64,000 nt of DNA from Nocardioides luteus (GCF_015752315.1 NZ_JADOVJ010000001.1:5324501-5388500), one strand, 5' to 3'; counted from the stretch's first letter, positions 1-10,118 are shown. Numbers and translations: made by a program. The notes: a model not told the origin generated them from the letters alone.

Positions 1-1579
1 CGGTCAGCTCGTCCTGGGGGACGATCGCGACCGTCGGCACGGACTCCGAGATCAGCGCGAGCGGGCCGTGCTTGAGCTCCGAGGTCTGGTACGCCTCGGC
101 GTGCCGGTAGGAGATCTCCTTCAGCTTCTGCGCGCCTTCGCGGGCGACCGGGTAGCCGCGTACGCGACCGACGAAGAACATCGACTCGGCCTCGGCCAGG
201 CGCGCCGCGACCTCCTCGAGGTGGGACTCGCTCTTCAGGATCTCCTCGATCTGGGTCGGCAGTGCCTGCAGGCCGGCGATGAGCCGCTTCCCGTCCGCGA
301 TCGAGAGGTCGCGAACCCGGCCGAGCTGGAGCGCCAGCAGGGAGAACGCGACGTACATGTTGGTCAGGGCCTTGGTCGAGGCGACCGCGATCTCCGGGCC
401 GGCGTGCAGGTAGATGCCGCCGTCGACGGCGCGCGCGATCGCCGAGCCGACGACGTTGACGACGCCCAGCACCCGGCCGCCCTTGCGCTTGATCTCCTGG
501 ACGGCGAGCAGGGTGTCGATGGTCTCGCCGGACTGGGAGACGACGACATAGAGGGTGTCGGGCTCGATGATCGGGTTGCGGTAGCGGAACTCCGACGCCG
601 CCTCGGCGTCGGCGGGGATCCGGGCCAGCTCCTCGATCAGCCCCGCGCCCATCTGACCGACGTAGTAGGCCGAACCGCAGCCGAGGATCTTCACCCGGCG
701 GATCGCGCGCAGCTCGCGGGGATCGAGGTTGAGCCCGCCGAGGTGAGCCGTCCCGAACCGCTCGTCGAGCCGGCCGCGGAGCGCGCGCTCGACCGAGGAC
801 GGCTGCTCGAGGATCTCGGTGAACATCCGCGGCTCGTCGGCGAGCTCGCCGTACTCGTACGCCGACGGGTCCACGTCGACCTCACGGGCCGTCGTGGTGG
901 TCGTCGTGAGGTCCTGGCGGAAGGTCGTGAAGCCGGTCGCGGTGACGGTCGCCAGCTCGCCGTCGTCGAGGTGGGCGACGGTGGTGGTGTGGCGTACGAC
1001 CGCGGCCAGATCGGACGCGACGTACATCTCCCCGTCGCCGACACCCACGATCAGCGGCGAGCCGTTGCGAGCCACGACCATGCGGTCGGGGAAGTCGGCG
1101 TGCACGACGGCCAGCCCCCAGGTGCCCTCCACCTGGGAGAGCGCGTCGACGACCTTCGCCTCCAGATTGTCTGCAGTCGACAATCCGATGAGGTGCGCGA
1201 AGACCTCGGTGTCGGTGTCGCTGACCAGCTCGACGCCCGCCTCGGTGAGGCGCTCCCGCAACGAGGCGGCGTTGTCGACAATCCCGTTGTGGACAACCGC
1301 CACCCGCCCGTCGGCGGAGACGTGCGGGTGAGCGTTGGTGTCGTTGGCGGGGCCATGGGTGGCCCACCGGGTGTGCCCGATCCCGACCTTGCCGGCGAAC
1401 CGCTTCGGGAGGGCATCGACCAGGTCGCGTACGCGCCCGGCCTTCTTCACCACCTGCAGCCTGCTGCCCAGCACCGCGACGCCCGCCGAGTCATACCCGC
1501 GGTGCTCGAGCCGGGCCAACCCCTCGGTGAGCAGGCCGGCAGCCTGCTGGGGTCCGATGTAGCCGACGATTCCGCACAT
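1..1579 (-). CDS. glmS: Glutamine--fructose-6-phosphate aminotransferase, 3' end cut by window
   Basis: Makes glucosamine-6-phosphate from fructose-6-phosphate and glutamine, the entry step to UDP-GlcNAc and peptidoglycan. About 526 of the usual ~610 residues are visible; the gene runs off the left edge. The protein opens MCGIVGY, so Cys2 is the N-terminal nucleophile of the glutaminase domain, followed by LEHRGYDSAGVA, GHTRWATHG and VVHNGI. The two SIS isomerase domains show SQSGET and STKA, and KLKEISYRHAEAYQ near the cut. A run of six Thr codons lies in the inter-domain region near residue 223. The ATG at 1577-1579 has AAGGA a short distance upstream. A small ORF of unknown function lies directly upstream on the same strand. 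Confidence 0.97.
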   Translation of the reverse strand, partial: MCGIVGYIGPQQAAGLLTEGLARLEHRGYDSAGVAVLGSRLQVVKKAGRVRDLVDALPKRFAGKVGIGHTRWATHGPANDTNAHPHVSADGRVAVVHNGIVDNAASLRERLTEAGVELVSDTDTEVFAHLIGLSTADNLEAKVVDALSQVEGTWGLAVVHADFPDRMVVARNGSPLIVGVGDGEMYVASDLAAVVRHTTTVAHLDDGELATVTATGFTTFRQDLTTTTTTAREVDVDPSAYEYGELADEPRMFTEILEQPSSVERALRGRLDERFGTAHLGGLNLDPRELRAIRRVKILGCGSAYYVGQMGAGLIEELARIPADAEAASEFRYRNPIIEPDTLYVVVSQSGETIDTLLAVQEIKRKGGRVLGVVNVVGSAIARAVDGGIYLHAGPEIAVASTKALTNMYVAFSLLALQLGRVRDLSIADGKRLIAGLQALPTQIEEILKSESHLEEVAARLAEAESMFFVGRVRGYPVAREGAQKLKEISYRHAEAYQTSELKHGPLALISESVPTVAIVPQDELT

Positions 1580-1594
1580 GTGTCCTTGTCCGTC

Positions 1595-1858
1595 CTATCC
1601 GTAGATGAGCCGTCGCAGCTGCCGCTCGGTCAGCCGCGGCGCGGCAACGACCCGCGCCCGCAGCTCCTCGGCCAGCTGCGCGAAGATCGCGTCGTTCTTC
1701 GCGCCGTAGGTCTTCAGCTGCGCATGCCGGCGGCGTACGTACGTCTCGACCGGTTCGTCGAAGTACGCCACCACGTCCTCGACCACCCGCGCCGCCTCCG
1801 CGGACGAGAGCCCGGTGGTCGCGACCAGGTGGTCGATCAGGGGTTCCTCGGCACTCAC
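1595..1858 (-). CDS. Small conserved-looking hypothetical protein upstream of glmS
   Basis: Encodes about 87 residues rich in Arg, Ala and Val, with no signal peptide or membrane segment. The middle reads FDEPVETYVRRRHAQLKTYG and the end RQLRRLIYG; I do not recognise a named domain. It is mostly helical in character and could bind nucleic acid or protein, but that is only inference. The GTG at 1856-1858 is preferred; a TTG at 1886-1888 would add ten residues. It ends 15 bases before the glmS start, so the two are probably co-transcribed. A 24-bp palindrome lies about 40 bases upstream. Confidence 0.65.
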   Translation of the reverse strand: MSAEEPLIDHLVATTGLSSAEAARVVEDVVAYFDEPVETYVRRRHAQLKTYGAKNDAIFAQLAEELRARVVAAPRLTERQLRRLIYG

Positions 1859-1896
1859 CCCACCAACTGTGGGGCACACCCGAGACAACGAGCAAG

Positions 1897-1920
1897 TTTC
1901 TGCCCGATTTCGGGCAGAAA
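1897..1920. promoter_or_regulatory. 24-bp near-perfect palindrome upstream of the glmS operon
   Basis: Arms TTTCTGCCCGA and TCGGGCAGAAA are exact reverse complements of 11 bases separated by TT. It sits just upstream of the small gene that precedes glmS and has no U-tract, so it looks like an operator for a dimeric regulator rather than a terminator. I cannot assign it to a known regulator; it does not match the DasR consensus I know. Confidence 0.6.
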
Positions 1921-2012
1921 CAGGCGATTGGTCATCAGGTGGGGCGGCGGTCGCTCAGATCGCCCATTCCGATGCCCCCAGGTGGAGCGGGCCACACCAT
2001 CTGGCGGACTAC

Positions 2013-2062
2013 TTGGACATCGGGGTGGAGGTGCGGTACCTTAGGTGAACACAAGGTGAACA
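2013..2062 (+). promoter_or_regulatory. Promoter and tandem AGGTGAACA repeats before a 43-residue ORF
   Basis: TTGGAC (2013-2018) and TACCTT (2037-2042) are spaced by 18 bases and form a plausible sigma-70 type promoter. Immediately downstream AGGTGAACA occurs twice, at 2043-2051 and 2054-2062, an 11-bp period that places both on the same face of the helix. The repeat could be a protein-binding site in the initial transcribed region. The short leader ends in AGGAGGTG before the ATG at 2074. Confidence 0.55.
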
Positions 2063-2073
2063 GGAGGTGTCTG

Positions 2074-2205
2074 ATGAACGGAAATAAAGTGACTGGCAAG
2101 CTCGAGCTTCGCTGGCTCCCTGTCGTCGACCGCCGCGGCCGCAAGCACATGGAGGCCCGCTGGGTCGAAGTCAGTGCACCCGCGACCACCCGTCACGCTG
2201 CCTGA
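2074..2205 (+). CDS. 43-residue small protein with strong ribosome binding site
   Basis: ATG at 2074 is preceded by AGGAGGTG with 5-6 bases of spacing, one of the best ribosome binding sites in the window. The product starts MNGNKVTGKLELRWLPVVDR and continues with RRGRKHMEARWVEV before an Ala/Thr tail. It is basic and probably forms a small beta-rich domain. There is no signal peptide. A strong hairpin terminator begins 18 bases after the stop, so it is a self-contained transcription unit. Small actinobacterial proteins of this general look seem familiar to me, but I cannot name a family or function. Promoter, ribosome binding site and terminator together make it a real gene. Confidence 0.75.
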   Translation: MNGNKVTGKLELRWLPVVDRRGRKHMEARWVEVSAPATTRHAA

Positions 2206-2222
2206 CAACCGCACAACGCTTC

Positions 2223-2255
2223 CGAGGCCCGCTCCCGACAGGGGAGCGGGCCTCG
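2223..2255. terminator. Hairpin terminator after the 43-residue ORF
   Basis: A perfect 14-bp stem, CGAGGCCCGCTCCC at 2223-2236 pairing with 2242-2255, encloses a 5-base loop. It lies 18 bases after the stop of the small ORF. No long T-run follows, as is common in high-GC actinobacteria. Confidence 0.75.
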
Positions 2256-2393
2256 TGCGTTTAGGGATAGCGTTGTCACTGCAACCAATCTTCCGCCGCC
2301 GTCAGAAACACGCACGAGAGCGGGAACATTGGGCGAGATTCCCCCGTTATGATGCTTGCAGTTTCAACCAATTCTTCCAGGAGCACATCCGCC

Positions 2394-2999
2394 ATGGGCA
2401 TTTTCAGCAAGAAGGACACGGCCCCCGCCGCGACCGAGTTCGACACCCCGACCGCCGCCATCGAGGACATCTCGGGTGACTACACCCTCGACGTCGCCCA
2501 CACCCGCCTGGGCTTCTCGGCCCGCCACGCGATGGTGACCACCGTCCGCGGCTCCTTCAAGGAGTTCGAGGGCACCGCGACGATCGACACCGCCGAGCCG
2601 GCCAAGTCCAAGGTCTCGCTCACGATCAAGGCCGACTCCGTCGACACCGGCAACGCCGACCGCGACGCTCACCTGCTCTCGGGCGACTTCTTCGAGAACG
2701 AGGCCCACCCCAACATCACCTTCGAGTCGACCGAGGTCGAGTTCGACGGCGAGACCTGGAACATCACCGGCGACCTGACCATCAAGGGCACCACCAAGTC
2801 GGTCACCGTCCCGTTCGAGCAGACCGGCTCCGCCAAGGACCCGTTCGGCAACACCCGCGTCGGCTTCGAGGGTGCCGTGGCGATCAACCGCACCGACTGG
2901 GGCCTCTCCTTCAACGCCGCTCTCGAGACCGGCGGCGTGCTCGTCTCCGAGAAGATCAAGCTCGAGTTCGACATCTCCGCGATCAAGACGGAGGCCTGA
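2394..2999 (+). CDS. YceI family protein (lipocalin-like isoprenoid-binding fold)
   Basis: Predicted 201 residues. The YceI domain fills nearly the whole protein: SGDYTLDVAHTRLGFSARH begins the barrel, followed by GSFKEFEGTATIDT, the DAHLLSGDFFENEAHPNITF segment, and FGNTRVGFEGAVAINRTDWG. YceI proteins bind polyisoprenoids or other lipids in a beta-barrel and are often linked to stress responses. No signal peptide is present, so this copy should be cytoplasmic. The ATG at 2394 has AGGAG ten bases upstream; the possible earlier starts lack one. A TATGAT -10-like box is at 2348-2353. The gene is monocistronic, closed by a hairpin at 3033-3062. Confidence 0.92.
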   Translation: MGIFSKKDTAPAATEFDTPTAAIEDISGDYTLDVAHTRLGFSARHAMVTTVRGSFKEFEGTATIDTAEPAKSKVSLTIKADSVDTGNADRDAHLLSGDFFENEAHPNITFESTEVEFDGETWNITGDLTIKGTTKSVTVPFEQTGSAKDPFGNTRVGFEGAVAINRTDWGLSFNAALETGGVLVSEKIKLEFDISAIKTEA

Positions 3000-3032
3000 G
3001 GAGACACCGACCACCGTCGGTGAAACCACAGC

Positions 3033-3062
3033 GGGGCCACCGGGAAACCTCCCGGTGGCCCC
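3033..3062. terminator. Bidirectional hairpin terminator between yceI-like gene and 3092 gene
   Basis: A 13-bp perfect stem (GGGGCCACCGGGA at 3033-3045, complement at 3050-3062) with loop AACC lies between the convergent ends of the YceI gene and the small secreted protein gene. Confidence 0.8.
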
Positions 3063-3091
3063 GACGCGTCTCCCGGCGTCAACTGACGCGC

Positions 3092-3580
3092 TCAGTACCC
3101 GTTCGGGACGTTGTAGTGCTTCTCCACCCCGACCCGAGCCGTGCCGACGGCATCGACGGACGAGGAGTCGCCCGTGACTCCCCCGGCGAAACCCAGCTGA
3201 TCCGTGCCGAGACCGACGTCGCGGCCGGTGCCGAGCGGCGAGGCGGGTCCCTCGTCGTGGTGGACGACACCACCCCCGGCCTGGTCGACAGGAGACTCGA
3301 GGTGCGCGCGGCCACTGGCCACGACCGTCGTCCCGTCCGTCGTCACCGTCACCGCTGCGTCGTTCCCGGATTGCGCTCCCGAGACCGTAACCGGGCCGAC
3401 CGGCCCTCGATCCGGAGCCTTGATCGGCTTCGACGCGGCCACCGATGCGGCCCGGCCGTCAGCGTGTTCTACGGACTGCGAGTCGGCGCAGGCGACCCCG
3501 GCGCCGGCGGCCACGAGGCCACCGGCCACGAGGGTCGCCGCCACGGTCTTCCGAAGTGCCCCGAGGACCTTCGAGCTCAT
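3092..3580 (-). CDS. Small secreted protein of unknown function
   Basis: Predicted 162 residues. The N-terminus starts MSSKVLGALRKTVAATLVAG and continues hydrophobic to VACADS, a Sec signal peptide with an ACA cleavage site around residue 32. The GVAC sequence is a poor lipobox, so signal peptidase I is more likely than lipoprotein processing. The mature part is Gly, Val, Asp and Thr rich, with one central beta-like stretch (VGPVTVSGAQSGNDAAVTV) and no cysteines. It ends HYNVPNGY. No domain is recognised. AGGAGAA lies five bases before the ATG at 3578-3580. It stands alone between a terminator and a long upstream gap. Confidence 0.7.
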   Translation of the reverse strand: MSSKVLGALRKTVAATLVAGGLVAAGAGVACADSQSVEHADGRAASVAASKPIKAPDRGPVGPVTVSGAQSGNDAAVTVTTDGTTVVASGRAHLESPVDQAGGGVVHHDEGPASPLGTGRDVGLGTDQLGFAGGVTGDSSSVDAVGTARVGVEKHYNVPNGY

Positions 3581-4039
3581 CGCGTTCTCCTGACTTGAGT
3601 TGCACGGCATGGGACACGGGACCCCGTCAGCGCCTACTCCCGGCGCCCGAGCGCACGGGGATCGCGGTGGCACCGACGGGGTCCCGCCGGGTGGAGCGAG
3701 CGCGGTTCTGGTCGTGCTCGTAGCCCCACCCATCGGACCGGGCGGATCGGCAGTCCCGAGGATCTGCCACTGTCACGCCCGGTGGTAGATCCACACAGAC
3801 GACGCCCCCCGGCGCCCAATCGCCTGCATGGATCCGTTGCTCGACATCACTCTCGGTCGCGGCCATCGAGGCATGGCGAGCCGTCACGGCCCGACACATG
3901 TCGCCTCGACTGCTCGTCGAGGCCGTCACTGCCTCATTGCCCCACATGGACGCTCCCGAGATCGGTCCGGATCAGACCCTTTCGATACCTGTTACGTACT
4001 TCCGTGCGTTGACGTTGCAGTTACATCGGAAATATGAGA
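3581..4039. other. 459-base intergenic region without a convincing gene
   Basis: This stretch lies upstream of the small secreted protein (minus strand) and beyond the terminator of the permease gene (minus strand). Only short ORFs occur, none with a good ribosome binding site or protein-like composition. GC is visibly lower from about 3960 to 4040 than in the neighbours. It presumably carries the promoter of the secreted-protein gene. Confidence 0.5.
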
Positions 4040-4082
4040 AAAGTCCCGCAAACCCGCCACTGGGACGCGTTTGCGGGACTTT
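4040..4082 (-). terminator. Rho-independent terminator of the permease operon
   Basis: A 14-bp perfect stem, AAAGTCCCGCAAAC at 4040-4053 with GTTTGCGGGACTTT at 4069-4082, lies 12 bases past the permease stop. On the minus strand the stem runs into TTTTCTCATATTT, a U-rich tail, making this the most classical terminator in the window. Confidence 0.85.
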
Positions 4083-4094
4083 GCCCGGGATCGC

Positions 4095-5735
4095 TCAGCG
4101 CACCTCGGTCGTCGAGCTCAGCTCGTCGACGACACCCTCGTCGCCGGCGTCGACCGAGTAGTCCGACGCCACCGTGGCGTCCTCACCGTCGGACACCTTG
4201 AGCGCCCTCAGGATCGGAGTCAGCACGACAACCACGACGATGTTGAGCAGGAACGCGGTGAGCGCGATGTAGATCGGGGTCTCCGTGCCCGGGAACGGCG
4301 CCAGCGGGCCGCCGAAGTGCTCCTGCGTGGGCGAGGAGACGCCGTAGGCGACGTACGTCCCGTACGCCATCCCGACCGCCCAGCCGGCCAGGACCGCCCA
4401 GCGGTGGAACCACCGGGTGTAGAGCCCGACGACGATCGCCGGCAGCGTCTGCAGGATCCAGACGCCCCCGAGCAGCTGCAGGTTGATGGCGTACGACTTC
4501 GACAGCGCCAGCACGAAGAGCAGCGCCCCGAACTTCACGATCAGGGACACGATCTTGGCCTGCTTGGCCTCGTCCTGCGGGGTCGCGTCGGGCCTGAGGT
4601 AGGCCTTGTAGATGTTGCGCGTCCACAGGTTCGCCGCCGCGATCGACATGATCGCCGCCGGCACCAGGGCACCGATGATGATCGCGGCGTACGCGACGCC
4701 GGCGAACCACGCCGGGAACTGGTCCTCGAAGAGCTGCGGGATCGCCAGCTGCGGGTTCGGCGGGTCACCGACCATGACGCCGGCGGCGAGGGCGACGAAC
4801 CCGAGCAGCGCCAGGAGCCCCAGCAGGAACGAGTACGCCGGCAGCAGCGAGGCGTTGCGACGGATCACGTTGCGGCTGCGCGTGGAGAGGACGCCGGTGA
4901 TCGAGTGCGGATACATGAACAGCGCCAGCGCGGAGCCGAGGGCGAGCGAGGCGTAGGCCCACTGGCCGGCGGCCTGCGACGGGAAGAGCGCCTTCGGTGC
5001 CGCCTCGCCGGCGGCGATCGCGTCGGCGTTCTCGGTGTTGAAGGTGTCGAAGCTGCCCTGCACCGTCTCGAAGATGTTGCCCCAGCCACCGAGCTGCGAC
5101 GGGATGTAGATGATGGCCACGATGATCACGATGTAGATCAGCGAGTCCTTCACGAACGCGATCAGCGCCGGCGCCCGCAACCCGGAGGAGTACGTGTAGG
5201 CGGCCAGCACCGCGAACGCGATGAAGAGCGGCAGGTCACGGATGAACCAGTTCGACGAGTCGCTCTGCAGGCCCATCACCTCGAGCACGACCTCCATGCC
5301 GACCAGCTGCAGGGCGATGTAGGGCATCGTGGCGAGCAGGCCGGTCAGCGCGACCGCGAGACCGAGGGACTTGGACCCGTAGCGGCCGGTGACGAAGTCG
5401 GCCGGGGTGACGTACCCGTGCTTGTGCGAGACCGACCACAGCTTCGGCAGGAACGCGAAGATGATCGGGTAGACGAGGATCGTGTAGGGCACGGCGAAGA
5501 AGCCGACGGCGGCGCCGGCGAACAGCGTCGCGGGGACCGCGATGAAGGTGTAGGCCGTGTAGAGGTCGCCGCCGATGAGGAACCAGGCCACGAACGTACC
5601 GAACCCACGGCCACCGAGGCCCCACTCGTCGAGGTTGTCCATCGACTTCGCGCGGCGCCAGCGCGCGGCGGAGAAGCCGAGGATCGTGACCAGCAGGAAG
5701 AGGAAGGCGAAGACCGAGACCGCTACGGCGCTCAC
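4095..5735 (-). CDS. mctP: Sodium/solute symporter, monocarboxylate uptake permease (MctP type)
   Basis: Predicted 546-residue integral membrane protein of the SSS family with about 13 helices. Near the N-terminus GGRGFGTFVAWFLIGGDLYT and the following AVPYTILVYPIIFAFLPKLW match MctP-like carriers, which take up lactate, pyruvate, propionate and some amino acids with sodium. VTPADFVTGRYGSKSLGL is the conserved SSS loop. The GTG at 5733-5735 is chosen because it overlaps the upstream stop as GTGA and has AAGGAGG seven bases before it. It follows a DUF3311 gene, the usual small partner of these permeases. A strong terminator follows. Confidence 0.9.
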   Translation of the reverse strand: MSAVAVSVFAFLFLLVTILGFSAARWRRAKSMDNLDEWGLGGRGFGTFVAWFLIGGDLYTAYTFIAVPATLFAGAAVGFFAVPYTILVYPIIFAFLPKLWSVSHKHGYVTPADFVTGRYGSKSLGLAVALTGLLATMPYIALQLVGMEVVLEVMGLQSDSSNWFIRDLPLFIAFAVLAAYTYSSGLRAPALIAFVKDSLIYIVIIVAIIYIPSQLGGWGNIFETVQGSFDTFNTENADAIAAGEAAPKALFPSQAAGQWAYASLALGSALALFMYPHSITGVLSTRSRNVIRRNASLLPAYSFLLGLLALLGFVALAAGVMVGDPPNPQLAIPQLFEDQFPAWFAGVAYAAIIIGALVPAAIMSIAAANLWTRNIYKAYLRPDATPQDEAKQAKIVSLIVKFGALLFVLALSKSYAINLQLLGGVWILQTLPAIVVGLYTRWFHRWAVLAGWAVGMAYGTYVAYGVSSPTQEHFGGPLAPFPGTETPIYIALTAFLLNIVVVVVLTPILRALKVSDGEDATVASDYSVDAGDEGVVDELSSTTEVR

Positions 5736-5986
5736 TGGCCGCCCTCCTTCCACGGGCGCCCGGCGGCGGCACGGTCACGCCGGAACGCGGCCTTGGCGAC
5801 GAAGTAGGCGACGGTCGTGAACAGGACCGAGCAGGGGATGAGGACGAGCTGGAACCAGAAGTAGAACGGGAATCCGGCGAACGTCGGGTCCTCCTTCGCG
5901 TACAGCGGCACCGCGAGTGACGGGGCTGCTGCCGCGACCAGGAGGACCCCGACGAGGATCCACGAGCCCTTGGACGAGGACGGCAT
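5732..5986 (-). CDS. DUF3311 small membrane protein, partner of the permease
   Basis: 84 residues with two transmembrane segments: SWILVGVLLVAAAAPSLAVP near the start and FQLVLIPCSVLFTTVAYFVA in the second half, ending in a basic tail. DUF3311 proteins are regularly encoded directly before SSS permeases and may act as a small subunit or assembly factor; the role here is inferred from that context. GGAGGTGACCC precedes the ATG at 5984-5986. The stop overlaps the permease GTG start, indicating translational coupling. Confidence 0.88.
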   Translation of the reverse strand: MPSSSKGSWILVGVLLVAAAAPSLAVPLYAKEDPTFAGFPFYFWFQLVLIPCSVLFTTVAYFVAKAAFRRDRAAAGRPWKEGGQ

Positions 5987-6182
5987 GGGTCACCTCCGAG
6001 ATCTGTCGAAGTGGGTTGGGGCGATCTGTGACCTTGGTCACATTCACCTGCGGTGTCCAGCCCCACCCGATCAGCACGACGACGAACGGTCGATCTGCCG
6101 CGACGAGCGGTCGAATCGCCTGCCGCGCGACGCCTTCAGGGCTAGCCTGCAAGGTGATCTCCCCCTCGGCACAGGAGCGCCC

Positions 6183-7523
6183 ATGAGCACTGAAGTCCCC
6201 AGGATCGACCGGCGCCGCCTGCTCGGCGCTGCCGTGGCCGGCGCCGCGGCGACTCCGCTCCTCACCGGATCGGCCGGATCGGCCGGCTCGGCGAGCGCGG
6301 CGGAGGCGGCGGACGCGGCAGCCGATCCGCTCGGGCGCGGCGAGGCCGTCCGGCCGGGCGCCGACCGGGCCGCTGCCGACGGCTGGGCGGTGCTGTCCGG
6401 CGAGCGGGTCGGCATCATCACCAACCCCACCGGCGTCCTGCGCAACCTGCGCAACATCGTCGACGAGATGCACGAGTCGGGGGCCGTGAGCATCGCCGGA
6501 GTGTTCGGACCGGAGCACGGCTTCCGCGGCACGGCCCAGGCGGGCGGCTCGGAGGGGACGTTCGTCGACGAGCGCACCGGGCTGACGGTCTACGACGCCT
6601 ACGGCGCGAACGTGGCGAAGATGAGGGAGCTGTTCACCGCGGCCGACGTCGAGACGGTCGTCTTCGACATCCAGGACGTCGGCTCCCGGTTCTACACCTA
6701 CATCTGGACGATGTGGACGGCGATGCAGGCGGCCGTCGCGACCGGCAAGCGCTTCGTGGTCCTCGACCGCCCCAACCCCGTGGGCGGGACCGCCCGTGGA
6801 CCGATGATGACGGCGGCGTACACCTCGGGCGTCGGCGCCCGCGAGATCGTCCAGCAGCACGGGATGTCGGTCGGCGAGCTGGCTCGGTTCTTCGACGGCG
6901 AGTTCCTCGAGGAGCACGCCGGCGGGCGCCTGGACCAGCTCGACATCGTGCAGGTCTCCGGGTGGCGACGGATGATGCTGTACGCCGACACCGGCCTCGA
7001 CTTCGTCCTGCCGAGCCCCAACATGCCGACGCCGGACACGGCGCTCGCCTACCCCGGCACCTGCATGTTCGAGGGCACCAACCTCTCCGAGGGACGCGGC
7101 ACGACCAAGCCGTTCGAGCTGGTCGGGGCGCCCTTCGTCGACCACCGCTGGGCCGCGGCGCTGGAGGAGGCGAACCTGCCCGGTGTGACGTTCCGGGAGG
7201 CCTACTTCAACCCCTCGGTCAACAAGTTCGCCGGCCAGGTCTGCGGAGGCGTGCAGGTCACGATCCAGGACCGCGACCGGTTCGATCCCGTCCGTACCGG
7301 GGTCGAGATGCTGGTCACCGCGAAGGCGCTCTATCCCGAGTTCGCCTGGCGCCAGGACTCGTGGGACACCGCCCGTCCGTTCTGGATCGACAAGCTCACC
7401 GGATCGACGAGACTGCGTACGCAGATCGACGCCGGCGCCACCGGCGACGAGGTCGAGACGGCCTGGCGCGAGGAGCTGGCCGCCTTCGACGCGACCCGCC
7501 GCCAGTACCTGCTCTACCGCTAG
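6183..7523 (+). CDS. Exo-beta-N-acetylmuramidase NamZ family (DUF1343), Tat-exported
   Basis: Predicted 446 residues. The N-terminus carries a twin-arginine signal, DRRRLLGAAVAGAAATPLL, then a cleavage region rich in Ser and Ala. The mature part has DUF1343 hallmarks: GERVGIITNPTGV, GVFGPEHGFRG, VFDIQDVGSRFYTYIWTM, VLDRPNPVGG and AYPGTCMFEGTNLSEGRGTT. The B. subtilis member releases MurNAc from the non-reducing end of peptidoglycan fragments (GH171). Here it should act outside the membrane, in cell wall turnover or recycling. ATG at 6183 starts the Tat signal. It is divergent from the permease operon; no nagZ or murQ lies nearby. Confidence 0.9.
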   Translation: MSTEVPRIDRRRLLGAAVAGAAATPLLTGSAGSAGSASAAEAADAAADPLGRGEAVRPGADRAAADGWAVLSGERVGIITNPTGVLRNLRNIVDEMHESGAVSIAGVFGPEHGFRGTAQAGGSEGTFVDERTGLTVYDAYGANVAKMRELFTAADVETVVFDIQDVGSRFYTYIWTMWTAMQAAVATGKRFVVLDRPNPVGGTARGPMMTAAYTSGVGAREIVQQHGMSVGELARFFDGEFLEEHAGGRLDQLDIVQVSGWRRMMLYADTGLDFVLPSPNMPTPDTALAYPGTCMFEGTNLSEGRGTTKPFELVGAPFVDHRWAAALEEANLPGVTFREAYFNPSVNKFAGQVCGGVQVTIQDRDRFDPVRTGVEMLVTAKALYPEFAWRQDSWDTARPFWIDKLTGSTRLRTQIDAGATGDEVETAWREELAAFDATRRQYLLYR

Positions 7524-7529
7524 CCCGCC

Positions 7530-7607
7530 GACCCGGCGCATCAGTCCCGCGCAGGCGGGACAGTTGCGCCGACTCGGCGGGTCTTTCCGGGACAGTAGCG
7601 CCGGGTC
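7530..7607. repeat. Three copies of a 20-bp element between convergent genes
   Basis: GACCCGGCGCATCAGTCCCG at 7530-7549 is followed by two reverse-oriented relatives, at 7556-7575 and 7588-7607. Copies differ at two to five positions. Copies one and two form a long hairpin extended by CCCGCCG/CGGCGGG at its base, which may serve as terminator for both convergent genes. The third copy overlaps the stop codon of eda. It looks like a dispersed extragenic repeat, but copies elsewhere in the genome cannot be seen here. Confidence 0.7.
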
Positions 7608-8227
7608 AGCGGAGGGCGGCGGTGGCGGCCGCGAGCGCGGTGACGCGGTCCCAGTCGCCGGAGGCGAGCGCGTCGGCGGGGGTGAGCCAGGAGCCGCCGA
7701 CGCAGCCGACGTTGCGGAGGCCGAGGTAGCTGGGCGCCGTCGCGAGCGAGATGCCGCCGGTGGGGCAGAAGCGTGCGTCGGGGAGCACCGAGGGCAGCGA
7801 GCCCAGGAACTTGGCGCCGCCCGAGGCCTCGGCCGGGAAGAACTTCATCGCGGTGTGGCCGGTCTCGAGGACCGCGAGGGCCTCGGAGACGGTGGCGGTG
7901 CCGGGCAGGAACGGCAGACCGGTGTCGCGCATCGCGCCGAGCAGGGTCGGGGTCGCTCCCGGCGAGACGAGGAACTGGGCCCCGGCCGCGGCGGCCTCCT
8001 TGGCGAGCAGCGGCGTGGTCACGGTGCCGGCGCCGATCAGGACCTCCGGCACCTCGGCCGCGATGGCCCGGATGGCGTCCAGCGCCACCGGCGTACGCAG
8101 CGTCAGCTCGACCACGGGCACGCCACCCTCGGCGAGGGCGCGAGCCACCGGCACCGCCTGGTCGACGGCGTCGACGACGACGACCGGGATCACCGGGGAG
8201 AGGTCGAGCAGGTCGGTGGACTTCAGG

Positions 8228-8235
<8 letters not shown>
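7606..8235 (-). CDS. eda: KDPG/KHG aldolase
   Basis: 209 residues. Cleaves 2-keto-3-deoxy-6-phosphogluconate to pyruvate and glyceraldehyde-3-phosphate, the last step of the Entner-Doudoroff pathway. The TIM-barrel landmarks are VELTLRTP with the catalytic Glu, [22 protein letters not shown] with the Schiff-base Lys, and CPTGGI. The ATG at 8233-8235 has AGGAG ten bases upstream and lies inside the last codons of edd, an 8-base overlap, so the pair is translationally coupled. Its stop codon lies within the third copy of the 7530-7607 repeat. Confidence 0.96.
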
Positions 8236-10111
<1,876 letters not shown>

Positions 10112-10118
10112 GGGTCCT

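Noticed and set aside
68..2044. 658-residue plus-strand ORF across glmS
   Set aside because: It is the opposite-strand shadow of glmS. Its composition (Arg, Gly, Val, Asp, with no domain) is typical of antisense frames in high-GC coding DNA.
3627..3947. 106-residue minus-strand ORF in the 3.6-4.0 kb gap
   Set aside because: No ribosome binding site, no family resemblance, and it runs into the leader of the secreted-protein gene. A conserved homologue would change this view.
4071..5807. 578-residue plus-strand ORF over the permease
   Set aside because: Antisense shadow of the SSS permease: very Arg/Asp/Gln rich, no domain and no ribosome binding site.
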